A DNA stretch of 54,930 bases, from assembly GCA_013823855.1 (NCBI GenBank), contig PNMW01000034.1:1-54930 (forward strand), read 5' to 3'. Source of the stretch: Lysobacteraceae bacterium. GTDB taxonomy: Bacteria > Pseudomonadota > Gammaproteobacteria > Nevskiales > Nevskiaceae. The notes beneath the pieces were generated by a model. That model saw nothing but the letters and a program-made list of their open reading frames with translations. It did no database searches and was not told the origin of the DNA. Each line of letters opens with the position of its first letter. The first letter of the stretch is position 1. Of this stretch, positions 28,192-36,539 are shown in pieces. A program made the position numbers and the translations under genes.

Positions 28192-30656
28192 GCGGATGGT
28201 TCATCCAGGAAATCGCGATCGAGGGGTTCCGCGGCATTAACAATCAGGGTGCCCCGCTGGAGCTGAAGTTCAAGACGGATCACATCAACTCCGTGTTTGC
28301 ACCTAATGGCGTCGGCAAGTCCTCTATCTTTGAGGCGGTGCACTACGCGGTCTTCGACAGAATCCCCAGGCTTGATGATCTGCCGCAAGCGGAGAAAGGT
28401 AAAGACTACTACCTGAATCGATTCCACCCCAGCGCCACGGGGACGATTTCCTTGGTACTAGTTCCCGCAGGCGGTGGCACGGCCACCAAAATCACGGTCG
28501 TCCGTGACGCTGCCGGAGTACGAGCCGTCAAAGCACCGCCAGGTGTCGACGGTGAGAAGATCCTGTCTGAACTCAGGCGAGAGTTCATCCTGCTCGACGG
28601 AAGGACTTTCCGCGATTTCATTGAGCTGAAGCCCACAGATCGCGGACGTTCCTTTGCCGGCCTGCTGGGGCTCCGGCCTTATTCAACACTCAACCTTGCC
28701 TTGCAGAGCCTGTCCAATACACGGGCATTTAACAACCACTTTGGGACAGCCGGCAAAGGCCATGCGCAGGCCAGGGTGGAAGCCAGCCGAAAGTCGGCGG
28801 CCGAGAATCTCGCGGCGGCCTACAAGAACCTCGTGGGAGAAGACCTCGATCCTGCCCTCAAAGAAGCCGACCTGCTCATAAAGGCCCATTCCGCACTTTG
28901 CGGTATCGAACTTCTCAAGCCGCTGTGTTCCGGCAAGATGTTCGAGCAGATCGATGCCAATGCCTGTAACGAGGCAGCCAAGAACGCGGAGGGCGGCCCC
29001 GAGCGCGACCGTCTTTCCACGTTAGTCAAGGCGCAGACCGATTTGTTTGAAGCGATAGGAAAGCTTCCTTCGGCTGAGATTATGGACCGGATGGTTCTGT
29101 CCGCGCAGGCACGCGACCAAGCCCTGCAGCAGACCCAAGGCAAGATTTTCCGGGATCTCTATACCCTTAGCGAACAGATTATTGCGTCGGATGCGTGGCT
29201 GGATAAGACCCACTGTCCAACTTGCGATCGCGCCGGGCAGCATTCAGTGCTGGACCACGTTCGCAAGCGCCTGGGTGCGTTCGAGGCCGTCAAGGACGCT
29301 GGAACGAAAGTGGCGCATGAATGGGCATCCTCCAATGTCATTGCCTCGGCCAAGCTCGAAGGCGACTGCCTCGCGGACGGAGAAGCGCGTCTGATCGAGG
29401 TGGCGGACAGAGACGGCTCACAGGGAGAGCTGACGGAAGCTCAGGCCAACGAGCTCAAGAACCGTATCGAATTGATCCGAGCTCGAGCCAAGGTGACGCT
29501 CGACGAAGTTGCCATGGAGAGGAGCGAGCTTGAAAAGAAGTTACCGGCGAAGCTGACCATTGTCGTTGAGAAGATCGAGGCCGCCAGACGCTTGCAGACG
29601 AATCTTCAAGTTCGGCGCGACGCCGACGCAGAACTGATCGAGCTCGGAGCGCAAATTGCAGCCATCACCCGGGTCAAGACTTTCCTGGATGCTGCATCCA
29701 AGCAGATCGCCGATGCGGACTCACGGGCGGCTGTGCGGCGGCTCCAGGCCATCGAACCGAAGTTCCGCGACTTCTTCCGCGCCATCATGCATGCGGATGT
29801 TGTACCCGCCATTTCCAAGAAGCTGGGATCGGAAGAGCTGCACATTTCTCTGGCGGAGTTCTGGACATTGAAGGATCTGTCCGCGCCTGCGCTGTTGTCC
29901 GAGAGCTTCCGAAATGCCTTCGCGATCAGCGTCTATCTCGCGGCTGCGGCACTGTATGCTGGCGATGCGCGGTTCCTGATCTTGGACGACATCACCTCGA
30001 GCTTCGATTCCGGGCACCAGCTCCTGCTTATGAATGTCCTGCGCGATCAATTTGCTCGTCCCGGCAATGCCGCAGGACCGCAGGTAATTATCCTCAGTCA
30101 TGACACCGCTTTGGAAAAACTTTTCAATACCAACAGCAACGCTGGCGGTTGGTACCACCAGAACATTCAGGGCACACCTCGTACAGCCGTCCTGCCGCAG
30201 TCGAACGCGGTCACTAAAATCCGAGATGCGACGCTGGCGCACCTTCATGCTGGCAATGTCGATGACGCCGCGCTGCGTATTCGACAGTACCTCGAATTTA
30301 AGCTCATGGAAGTTATCTCGAAGGTCAACATCGCGGTGCCGATGGACATTGCCTTCAGCGACGACAAGCGGATGGCCGGGAATCTCATCAACTCCATCAA
30401 GGCCGAGGTCGAACTCCATCATGCCGCTGGTAAACTGATTCTTACTCCATTGCAGCAGACAGGACTGAATGCGGCCGTAGCGACAATTGTCGGTAACTAT
30501 TTATCCCACTGGTCCACCGGACAGCTCCATATGTTCACGGCGGCAGCTCTGAAAGGCGTCATGTCCTCGATCGAGGACTATTGCCGCTGCTTTCAGTTTG
30601 AAGACCCGCCTGGCTCTGGTTTCCGCTTCTACAAGTCGCTTTCAAGAAAGACCTAG
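28188..30656 (+). CDS. Rad50/SMC-like AAA ATPase with zinc hook and HEPN-like C-terminal domain
   Basis: An 822-residue protein. Walker A is APNGVGKSS (38-46). Helical, coiled-coil-prone arms flank a zinc-hook-like THCPTCDRAG (CxxC at 343-346). The ATPase returns with a signature-like LSESFRNAF (570-578, lacking the usual glycine), Walker B RFLILDDITSSFD (595-607) and the H-switch ILSHD (635-639). The last 130 residues are a separate helical region with RIRQYLE (697-703) and GNYLSH (769-774), a layout seen in HEPN-type domains. No nuclease motif such as HNH or TOPRIM was seen. The architecture recalls RloC, Lamassu LmuB and other defence ATPases but matches none clearly. A DNA-sensing ATPase controlling a helical effector is an inference. 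Confidence 0.85.
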   Translation: MSGWFIQEIAIEGFRGINNQGAPLELKFKTDHINSVFAPNGVGKSSIFEAVHYAVFDRIPRLDDLPQAEKGKDYYLNRFHPSATGTISLVLVPAGGGTATKITVVRDAAGVRAVKAPPGVDGEKILSELRREFILLDGRTFRDFIELKPTDRGRSFAGLLGLRPYSTLNLALQSLSNTRAFNNHFGTAGKGHAQARVEASRKSAAENLAAAYKNLVGEDLDPALKEADLLIKAHSALCGIELLKPLCSGKMFEQIDANACNEAAKNAEGGPERDRLSTLVKAQTDLFEAIGKLPSAEIMDRMVLSAQARDQALQQTQGKIFRDLYTLSEQIIASDAWLDKTHCPTCDRAGQHSVLDHVRKRLGAFEAVKDAGTKVAHEWASSNVIASAKLEGDCLADGEARLIEVADRDGSQGELTEAQANELKNRIELIRARAKVTLDEVAMERSELEKKLPAKLTIVVEKIEAARRLQTNLQVRRDADAELIELGAQIAAITRVKTFLDAASKQIADADSRAAVRRLQAIEPKFRDFFRAIMHADVVPAISKKLGSEELHISLAEFWTLKDLSAPALLSESFRNAFAISVYLAAAALYAGDARFLILDDITSSFDSGHQLLLMNVLRDQFARPGNAAGPQVIILSHDTALEKLFNTNSNAGGWYHQNIQGTPRTAVLPQSNAVTKIRDATLAHLHAGNVDDAALRIRQYLEFKLMEVISKVNIAVPMDIAFSDDKRMAGNLINSIKAEVELHHAAGKLILTPLQQTGLNAAVATIVGNYLSHWSTGQLHMFTAAALKGVMSSIEDYCRCFQFEDPPGSGFRFYKSLSRKT

Positions 30657-30659
30657 ACC

Positions 30660-30845
30660 ATGTTTACGGTCGCCTGTGACACCGGAGCTCTGGTAATTCA
30701 GCAGCAATGTGGTAACAGCTATGCGGCTTCCGGGGGCTGGAATGCGAAGCTCGACAGCCTGCAGCGGAGCGGCAGCTGGCATCGCTTGTTTCTGTGTTCA
30801 GGAACTCTGAGCGTAGGCCAGCGGCGCTCTTTCCCCACCTCGTAG
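30660..30845 (+). CDS. Short open frame after the ATPase, doubtful gene
   Basis: A 61-residue frame starts four bases after the ATPase stop, with no clear ribosome-binding site. The product shows no family features. It ends inside the loop of a seven-base hairpin. It may be a small third gene of the unit or the edge of decayed DNA. Confidence 0.2.
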   Translation: MFTVACDTGALVIQQQCGNSYAASGGWNAKLDSLQRSGSWHRLFLCSGTLSVGQRRSFPTS

Positions 30846-30854
30846 CGCGAGGTG
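30836..30854 (+). terminator. Hairpin downstream of the SMC-like ATPase
   Basis: CACCTCG (30836-30842) pairs with CGAGGTG (30848-30854) around a five-base loop, 180 bases after the ATPase stop. There is no T-run. It could terminate the two-gene transcript. Confidence 0.35.
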
Positions 30855-31340
30855 CGGTCCCATGGTCGAACGGCCGCTCATGGCACCTCAGAGACGGTCG
30901 TAGTCGCGTGACTCAGCGAGCTGCCCCTTGATCGCTTCATGCTACTTGCTGATCACGAAGGGCGAGAACCTTATCGGCTGAGTGAGTATCCGCGACGAGG
31001 TTTCGCGAGGCCCGCGACATTTCGCAGTGGCCCGACAGCGCCAGCGCCTAAAAGCGTTCGACTCGGCGCGAGACGGCTCCTTGCATATACGGCGCAGAGA
31101 CGCCCACGCACGGACTTCTAACACGCCCCCGCACGAGCGCCTTCGCGGCACCACACGGTGCTGCCGACTTGGCTCGCGATCTGGACACCGCATACCGCTA
31201 CGGCCGGTGCATTGCCGGGATCGCACTGCGCCTGCGCGGCGCGTCCTCGCTGAATCTCGTTGCGGACGGCAACGAGATGTCGCTGATTCGCGAAATCCCG
31301 CTGCAAGCCGATCGCGCAAGTGCTTGATTACAAATGGAGC
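30855..31340. other. Gene-poor stretch between the ATPase unit and the sigma-54 promoter
   Basis: About 490 bases with no frame that shows family features on either strand. Fragmentary readable stretches occur (for example ARDLDTAYRYGRCIAGIALR on the plus strand, ending in a stop at 31326), which suggests decayed coding DNA. TTCGCGA-containing sites at 31002-31008 and 31287-31294 could be activator sites upstream of the -24/-12 promoter, but this is speculative. Confidence 0.4.
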
Positions 31341-31345
31341 GTCGC

Positions 31346-31362
31346 TTGGCACATCCGCTGCA
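31346..31362 (+). promoter_or_regulatory. Sigma-54 (-24/-12) promoter for the ABM-GlcG operon
   Basis: TTGGCAC (31346-31352) is followed after five bases by CTGCA (31358-31362). The invariant GG and GC are separated by exactly ten bases, as sigma-54 requires, and only one base departs from the TGGCAC-N5-TTGCA consensus. Transcription would start near 31373, about 70 bases before the ABM gene. The sigma-54 activator gene at 26184 is the obvious candidate regulator. Confidence 0.75.
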
Positions 31363-31441
31363 ATCACCCTGTTGCCGACGATCCGCTCGTGGCGCGATTC
31401 AAAGCACGTTTCATTCCTTCTCAAGCAACAGGAGTTCGATC

Positions 31442-31744
31442 ATGGTCACGACCGCACTGTGGGTTCGCATGGAAGCCAAGCCCGGCAAGGAAAAAGAAGT
31501 CGAGGCATTTCTGCTCGGGGGCCGTCCGCTGGTGATGGAAGAGCCGGCGACGATCGCCTGGTTCGGCGTGAAGCTCGGACCTTCGAGCTACGCGATCTTC
31601 GATGTCTTTCCCAACGATGCCGGCCGCCAGGCGCATCTGTCCGGAAAAGTCGCGGCGGCGCTGATGGCCAAGGCGCCCGAGTTGTTCTCGCAGCCGCCGA
31701 GCATCGAGAAGCTCGACGTGCTCGCCTCCAAGCTGCCCGGCTGA
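31442..31744 (+). CDS. Antibiotic biosynthesis monooxygenase (ABM) family protein
   Basis: A 100-residue ferredoxin-like fold protein of the ABM family. It begins TTALWVRMEAKPGKEKEVEA, the usual first strand and helix, and ends with the SIEKLDVLASKLPG segment. Members include quinol monooxygenases and haem-degrading enzymes, acting as dimers. ACAGGAG supports the ATG at 31442. It lies downstream of a sigma-54 promoter and 30 bases before a GlcG-family gene, so the two are probably co-expressed. The substrate is unknown. Confidence 0.85.
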   Translation: MVTTALWVRMEAKPGKEKEVEAFLLGGRPLVMEEPATIAWFGVKLGPSSYAIFDVFPNDAGRQAHLSGKVAAALMAKAPELFSQPPSIEKLDVLASKLPG

Positions 31745-31774
31745 ATCCACCACCACAACCCGGAGTCCCATCTC

Positions 31775-32182
31775 ATGGAAATCTCACTGGTCACCCTGAA
31801 GGACGCCAGGAACATCCTGGCCGCCGCCGAGAAGCGCGCCGTGGAAATCGGCCAGCCGATGAATGTCGCCGTCGTCGATGCCGGCGGCAATCTCATCGCG
31901 CACGAGCGCATGGACGGCGCGTGGATCGGCAGCGTCGATATCTCGATCAACAAGGCGTTCACCGCGCGCGCCTTCAACATCGCGACCAAGGACCTGGCGG
32001 ACAACTCGCAGCCGGGCCAGCAGTTCTTCGGCATCCACGGTTCCAATCACGGCCGCATCATGATCTTCGCCGGCGGCATTCCGCTGAAGAAGAACGGCCA
32101 TGTGGTCGGCGCCGTCGGCGTCAGCGGCGGTTCGGGCGAGCAGGATCAGACCGTCGCGCAGGCTGGCGTAGCGGCGTTCTGA
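31775..32182 (+). CDS. GlcG/HbpS family haem-binding-type protein
   Basis: A 135-residue protein of the PF03928 family (GlcG, HbpS, PduO C-terminal). The motif MNVAVVDAGGNLIAHERMDG near residues 29-48 and the glycine-rich end GHVVGAVGVSGGSGEQD are diagnostic. Relatives bind haem or cobalamin or sense small molecules. It shows no signal peptide. It follows the ABM gene by 30 bases and precedes a UvrA-like gene by 17, suggesting one operon. Pairing with an ABM protein points to haem or aromatic oxidation stress, which is inference. Confidence 0.88.
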   Translation: MEISLVTLKDARNILAAAEKRAVEIGQPMNVAVVDAGGNLIAHERMDGAWIGSVDISINKAFTARAFNIATKDLADNSQPGQQFFGIHGSNHGRIMIFAGGIPLKKNGHVVGAVGVSGGSGEQDQTVAQAGVAAF

Positions 32183-32199
32183 GCAGGCGTTCGAAGTCG

Positions 32200-34863
32200 A
32201 TGGCCAGCGAGGCCGATGGCACCGACCGTTTCGTGCGGGTTCGTGGCGCGCGCGAGCACAACCTGCGCGATGTCGACGTGGACATCCCGCGCGAGGCGCT
32301 CGTCGTCTTCTCCGGCGTCTCGGGTTCGGGAAAATCCTCGCTGGCCTTCTCGACGATCTACGCGGAGGCCCAGCGCCGCTACCTCGACTCGGTATCGCCG
32401 TACGCGCGCCGGCTGATCCACCAGGTGGGGGTCCCCGACGTCGATGCGATCACCGGCCTGCCGCCGGCGGTCGCGCTGCAGCAGCAGCGCGGCACGCCGA
32501 GCGTGCGCTCGTCGGTGGGCAGCGTGACGACCCTGTCGAGCCTGATCCGCATGCTGTATTCGCGCGCGGGGACCTACCCGCCGCGCCAGCCGATGCTCTA
32601 CGCGGAGGACTTCTCGCCGAACACGCCGCAGGGCGCGTGCCCGGTGTGTCACGGCCTGGGTCACGTCTACGAGACCACCGAGGACCTGCTGGTGCCGGAC
32701 CCATCGCGCTCGATCGCGCGAGGCGCCGTCGCCGCGTGGCCGCCGGGCTGGCACGGCGGGAACCTGCGCGACATCCTTACCTCGCGCGGCGTCGACATCG
32801 AGATTCCCTGGCATCGCCTGCCCAAGGAGACCCGCGACTGGATCCTGTACACCGACGAGCAGCCGACCGTGCCGGTGTGGGCGGGATTCACGCTCGCCGA
32901 GGTGCGGGCCGCGCGCCGCCACAAGACCCCGCCCAGCTACCAGGGCACGTTCACCGGCGCGCGTGCCTACGTGCTCCACACCTTCGCCACCACGCAGAGC
33001 GCGCTGATGAAGCGGCGTGTCGCCCGCTTCCTGCGCGGCACGCGCTGCGCGTCCTGCGCCGGCAAGCGTCTCAAGCCCGAGGCGCTGTCGGTGCGCTTCG
33101 GCGGCCTCGACATCGGCGACCTGAGCCAGCGCTCGCCGCACGAGATCGCGACCTTGCTGGCGCAAGTGGCCGAGGGCCGCTTCGAGGACAGCGCGCAAGG
33201 CCGACACTCCGAGGTCGATCGCGCCGCCACCCGGCGGGACCGCGATCGTCGCGCGGACGGCGGGCAGGCCGCGCATACCCAAGCCTTCGACGCCAATCGC
33301 ACGCCCGTCTTGTCCGAGGAGAAGCGGGTCGCAGCACAACGCATCGCGCGCAATGTCGTCGACCGCATCGCGGTGCTCGAACGCCTGGGGCTCGGTTACC
33401 TGTCGATGGACCGGGCCACGCCCAGCCTGTCCGCCGGGGAACTGCAGCGCCTGCGCCTGGCCACGCAGATCCAGTCGCAGCTGTTCGGCGTCGTGTACGT
33501 GCTCGACGAGCCTTCCGCGGGCCTGCACCCCGCCGACGGCGAGGCGCTGATCGAAGCGCTGCAGCAGTTGCGCGGCCGGGGCAACTCCGTCTTCGTGGTG
33601 GAGCACGACCTCGAGACGATGCGGCGCGCCGACTGGATCGTCGACGTCGGCCCCGGCGCCGGCGAGAACGGCGGCCGCGTGCTGTACAGCGGGCCGCCGG
33701 AGGGACTGCGGGCCGTTGCCGACTCGCAGACCGCGCGCGTGCTGTTCGATACGCAACCGGCCGTGGCGGGGCAGCGGCGCCGCGCTACCGCTCAGCTTGG
33801 ACTGCATGGGATCTCCCGGAACAATCTGCACGAGGTCGACGTGCAGCTGCCGCTTGGCGTCTTCACGGTGGTCACCGGCCTGTCCGGGTCCGGCAAGTCG
33901 AGCCTGATCAGCCGGGCGCTCGTGGACCTGGTGCGCGACCACCTGGGTCACGAGGACGCGCCGGCGGACGCGGACCCGGACGCGGATTCCGGCGAGGGCC
34001 CGGCAATGGCGGCGCAGCGCACGCGCGGACGACTGATTGGCGATGTCGAGCGGATCCGTCGGCTCGTCGTGGTGGACCAGAAGCCCATCGGCCGCACGCC
34101 GCGCTCGAACCTGGCGACCTACACCGGCCTGCTCGACCCGGTGCGGCGCCTGTTCGCGGCCACCCCGGCGGCGCGCGCCAGGCGCTTCGACGCCGGACGG
34201 TTCTCGTTCAACGTCGGCAAGGGACGTTGCGCCACCTGCGAGGGCGAGGGCTTCGTCAGCGTGGAGATGATGTTCATGCCATCCGTCTTCGCGCCCTGCC
34301 CCACCTGCAAGGGCGCGCGCTACAACGAGGCCACGCTGGCGGTGCAATGGCGCGATCGCTCCATCGCCGACGTGCTGCGGCTGACGGTGGACGAGGCGCT
34401 GTCGGTATTCTCCGACCAGCCTGCGGTGCACAAGCCGCTGACGCTGCTGCGTGACCTGGGACTGGGTTACCTGCGCCTCGGGCAGCCGGCGACGGAGTTC
34501 TCCGGCGGCGAGGCCCAGCGCATCAAGCTCGCCACCGAGCTGCAACGCGCGCAGCGCGGCGACACGCTGTACGTGCTCGACGAACCCACCACCGGCCTGC
34601 ATCCGGTCGACGCCGACCGGCTGTTCGCCCAGCTCGACGGACTGGTCGAGCGCGGCAACACCGTGGTCGTCGTCGAGCATGACCTGCGGGTGATCGTGCG
34701 CGCCGACTGGGTCATCGATGTCGGGCCGGGGGCTGGTGCGGCGGGCGGCACGATCGTCGCGACAGGGACGCCGGAGAAGGTGGCGCAGTCGAACAATAGC
34801 CGCACCGCAGTCTACCTTCGGCGTCACCTGGAAGAGCGGGCGAGCGCTGCCGGCGGAACCTGA
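32200..34863 (+). CDS. UvrA-like ABC excinuclease-family ATPase
   Basis: An 887-residue tandem ABC protein of the UvrA family, without membrane domains. The first Walker A is GVSGSGKSS (39-47), the second GLSGSGKSS. Zinc-type motifs include CPVCHGLG, a lone CASC and CATCEGEG with CPTCKG. Signature motifs are LSAGELQRLRLA and FSGGEAQRIKLA, and Walker B is YVLDEP in both halves. It is shorter than housekeeping UvrA (about 940), and a charged, low-complexity linker lies near residues 330-370. Such paralogues often give tolerance to DNA-binding compounds. The ATG at 32200 begins family similarity; the frame stays open far upstream. It is the third gene after the sigma-54 promoter. Confidence 0.88.
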   Translation: MASEADGTDRFVRVRGAREHNLRDVDVDIPREALVVFSGVSGSGKSSLAFSTIYAEAQRRYLDSVSPYARRLIHQVGVPDVDAITGLPPAVALQQQRGTPSVRSSVGSVTTLSSLIRMLYSRAGTYPPRQPMLYAEDFSPNTPQGACPVCHGLGHVYETTEDLLVPDPSRSIARGAVAAWPPGWHGGNLRDILTSRGVDIEIPWHRLPKETRDWILYTDEQPTVPVWAGFTLAEVRAARRHKTPPSYQGTFTGARAYVLHTFATTQSALMKRRVARFLRGTRCASCAGKRLKPEALSVRFGGLDIGDLSQRSPHEIATLLAQVAEGRFEDSAQGRHSEVDRAATRRDRDRRADGGQAAHTQAFDANRTPVLSEEKRVAAQRIARNVVDRIAVLERLGLGYLSMDRATPSLSAGELQRLRLATQIQSQLFGVVYVLDEPSAGLHPADGEALIEALQQLRGRGNSVFVVEHDLETMRRADWIVDVGPGAGENGGRVLYSGPPEGLRAVADSQTARVLFDTQPAVAGQRRRATAQLGLHGISRNNLHEVDVQLPLGVFTVVTGLSGSGKSSLISRALVDLVRDHLGHEDAPADADPDADSGEGPAMAAQRTRGRLIGDVERIRRLVVVDQKPIGRTPRSNLATYTGLLDPVRRLFAATPAARARRFDAGRFSFNVGKGRCATCEGEGFVSVEMMFMPSVFAPCPTCKGARYNEATLAVQWRDRSIADVLRLTVDEALSVFSDQPAVHKPLTLLRDLGLGYLRLGQPATEFSGGEAQRIKLATELQRAQRGDTLYVLDEPTTGLHPVDADRLFAQLDGLVERGNTVVVVEHDLRVIVRADWVIDVGPGAGAAGGTIVATGTPEKVAQSNNSRTAVYLRRHLEERASAAGGT

Positions 34864-35750
34864 GCGGGTCGGGATCTCGACTGTTTCATTCCCGGCGTTT
34901 GTGCCAATGGCGCGAGTGCACGCCGAACAGGGCTCCAGTTGCTGAGCCGGTCCTGGCTTCGGTAGTGGAGCAGCCTCGAAATCTGCTGCTCGACGGCATT
35001 CGCGACCTGTTCGCGCAGCTGCCAGACGGCGGTTCGGTCTCCTTCCAGACCCTTGAGCGGCGCAGTAGGAATCCGCTGGCCGAAGCCGAAGTAGAAGCGC
35101 TGCGGACGAGGCAGCAGCGTCGGGCCGAGCCCTCGGGTAATCGGCGGGAGCATGTCGCCGCCGCGCGTCATTTCTTCGATCCGGGTTCGCGCAGCCAGCC
35201 AGCGCCAGGCCCTGGTCCGCATGACATCGTTGGCGTCGAACAGGATCTTGAAGTTCTCGTCCGGGCCGACCGAGCCGAACGGGATGATGTCGTAGCCATG
35301 CTCGATGGCCAGCCTGGCAAAGCCGGCGCGCTGCTTCCAGATCAGCTGGTAAGCCTCGCCCTTGCGGCGCATCACCTCGCGTCCGCCACCCGGAAACACC
35401 AGCACGCTCTGGCCAGCCTTCATCAGCGCCGAGCAGTTCTCCGGCGTGCCCAGCACCATGCCATGCCGGACCAGAAACCTGCCCCAGCCGGGAACCCGGA
35501 AGTGGCCTCGATCACCAAGCCCGCGGAGCATCACGCCGTAGTGGGTATACAGGTGCTCGATCATCAGCGGCGCGTCGGTCAGGCCGTGCAAGCTGTGGTT
35601 GCCGACGAACAGCGCCGGACGTGAAAGGTCGAGTTCCCAGAGACCCAGGAACTCGGGGTTGAAGTACCAGCGGGCCAGACGAAAGAACCGCCGCATCCTA
35701 TCCGGTGACGGCGGCTGGAAATCGAGCGCTTCAGCGCTTGCGGCAGGCAT
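34824..35750 (-). CDS. Lysophospholipid/diacylglycerol acyltransferase-like protein
   Basis: A 308-residue PlsC/TMEM68-like acyltransferase. PALFVGNHSLHGLTDAPLM holds the active-site His/Asp region in a spaced-out form, and FPGGGREVMRRKGEAYQLIW with GFARLAIEHGYDIIPFGSVG matches the second and third blocks of DAGAT/TMEM68-type enzymes. It has no signal peptide. The start is 9 bases from the stop of the TetR gene upstream, so the two form an operon. The 3' end overlaps the convergent UvrA-like gene by 40 bases. Storage-lipid or membrane-lipid acylation is likely; the acceptor is unknown. Confidence 0.83.
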   Translation of the reverse strand: MPAASAEALDFQPPSPDRMRRFFRLARWYFNPEFLGLWELDLSRPALFVGNHSLHGLTDAPLMIEHLYTHYGVMLRGLGDRGHFRVPGWGRFLVRHGMVLGTPENCSALMKAGQSVLVFPGGGREVMRRKGEAYQLIWKQRAGFARLAIEHGYDIIPFGSVGPDENFKILFDANDVMRTRAWRWLAARTRIEEMTRGGDMLPPITRGLGPTLLPRPQRFYFGFGQRIPTAPLKGLEGDRTAVWQLREQVANAVEQQISRLLHYRSQDRLSNWSPVRRALAPLAQTPGMKQSRSRPAQVPPAALARSSR

Positions 35751-35759
35751 CGGCGGATC

Positions 35760-36539
35760 TCATGCGGACGCCGGATGATCAACGACCGGCAGCGGCTTTT
35801 CGGCGATCAGGCGCGCTTCCTCGAAGGTCAATCCCAAGCCGTGCAGCAGTACCGTCGCTGCGCGACTCGGCGTGCTCTCCGGGTCGACGCCGAGCTGCCT
35901 CAGCAGGGCTTGCTGATCGCCATCGGATTCGACCTGGACGGCGACGGCACCGATCACGCTGGCGCCGGCCGCGATGAAACTCATCAGCGGGTCGGGGATC
36001 TTGAATCGTCCCTTGGCGATGCCGTTCCGGATGTCGCGCAACAGGCGGACCCCCAGACCGCGTGCGAGTACCCGCGCCGACAGACCTTCGCGAACCAGAA
36101 AGCGCCCCCAGAGCGGTTCGCGCCGCGCGCGCAGGATCGTGTGCCGGACGCAGACCGAGATCAGCTCCGCAGGGTCTTCGATGTTCTTTACCAGGCGGTC
36201 CAAGGCATCGCCGAACTCCTCGAAAACGGCATCCATCACGGCGGCGTAGATCGCCTCCTTCGACTCGAAGTGGTTGTAGAACGACCCGAAGCCGACGTCG
36301 GCTGCTTCGGTGATCTCGTTGATCGCCACGGCGTCCATGCCGCGCTCGGCCATCAGGCGGAACGCGGCTTCCAGCAGCTTTTCGCGGGTTTCGCGCTTGC
36401 GCCGAGCCCCGCGCGGTTCGCGTTCCTCGACGGCGATGCCGGCTTGCCGCATGGCCGCCGCTGGCTGGCGTGCGGCATTGCGGGTACCGCGGGATATCGG
36501 CTTGCTCACGGCGATCTCGTTGCTTGTTTGATGACTCAT
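35760..36539 (-). CDS. TetR/AcrR family transcriptional regulator
   Basis: Up to 259 residues. After an unusual arginine-rich N-terminal tail, the DNA-binding helix-turn-helix spans about 50-95 (REKLLEAAFRLMAERGMDAV, then INEITEAADVGFGSFYNHF). The remainder is a ligand-binding region with a hydrophobic core. The best minus-strand promoter places its -10 over the ATG at 36539, so the true start may be the in-frame GTG (residue 11) or ATG (residue 30). It is divergent from the PhyH-led catabolic operon and sits upstream of the acyltransferase, and probably represses both through the dyad at 36546-36563. Confidence 0.9.
   Translation of the reverse strand: MSHQTSNEIAVSKPISRGTRNAARQPAAAMRQAGIAVEEREPRGARRKRETREKLLEAAFRLMAERGMDAVAINEITEAADVGFGSFYNHFESKEAIYAAVMDAVFEEFGDALDRLVKNIEDPAELISVCVRHTILRARREPLWGRFLVREGLSARVLARGLGVRLLRDIRNGIAKGRFKIPDPLMSFIAAGASVIGAVAVQVESDGDQQALLRQLGVDPESTPSRAATVLLHGLGLTFEEARLIAEKPLPVVDHPASA

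Noticed and set aside
28188..30656. OLD/Gabija or Septu-type assignment for the ATPase
   Set aside because: No TOPRIM motif is visible in the protein and no HNH or helicase partner gene lies beside it.
30942..31424. 160-residue minus-strand frame right of the ATPase unit
   Set aside because: Arg/Cys-rich with no family features, and it crosses the sigma-54 promoter.
30982..32199. N-terminal extension of the UvrA-like gene by about 400 residues
   Set aside because: The extension runs out of frame through the ABM and GlcG genes and a decayed region; family similarity begins at the ATG at 32200.
32146..34827. 893-residue minus-strand frame opposite the UvrA-like gene
   Set aside because: Antisense shadow of a protein with both ABC cassettes intact.
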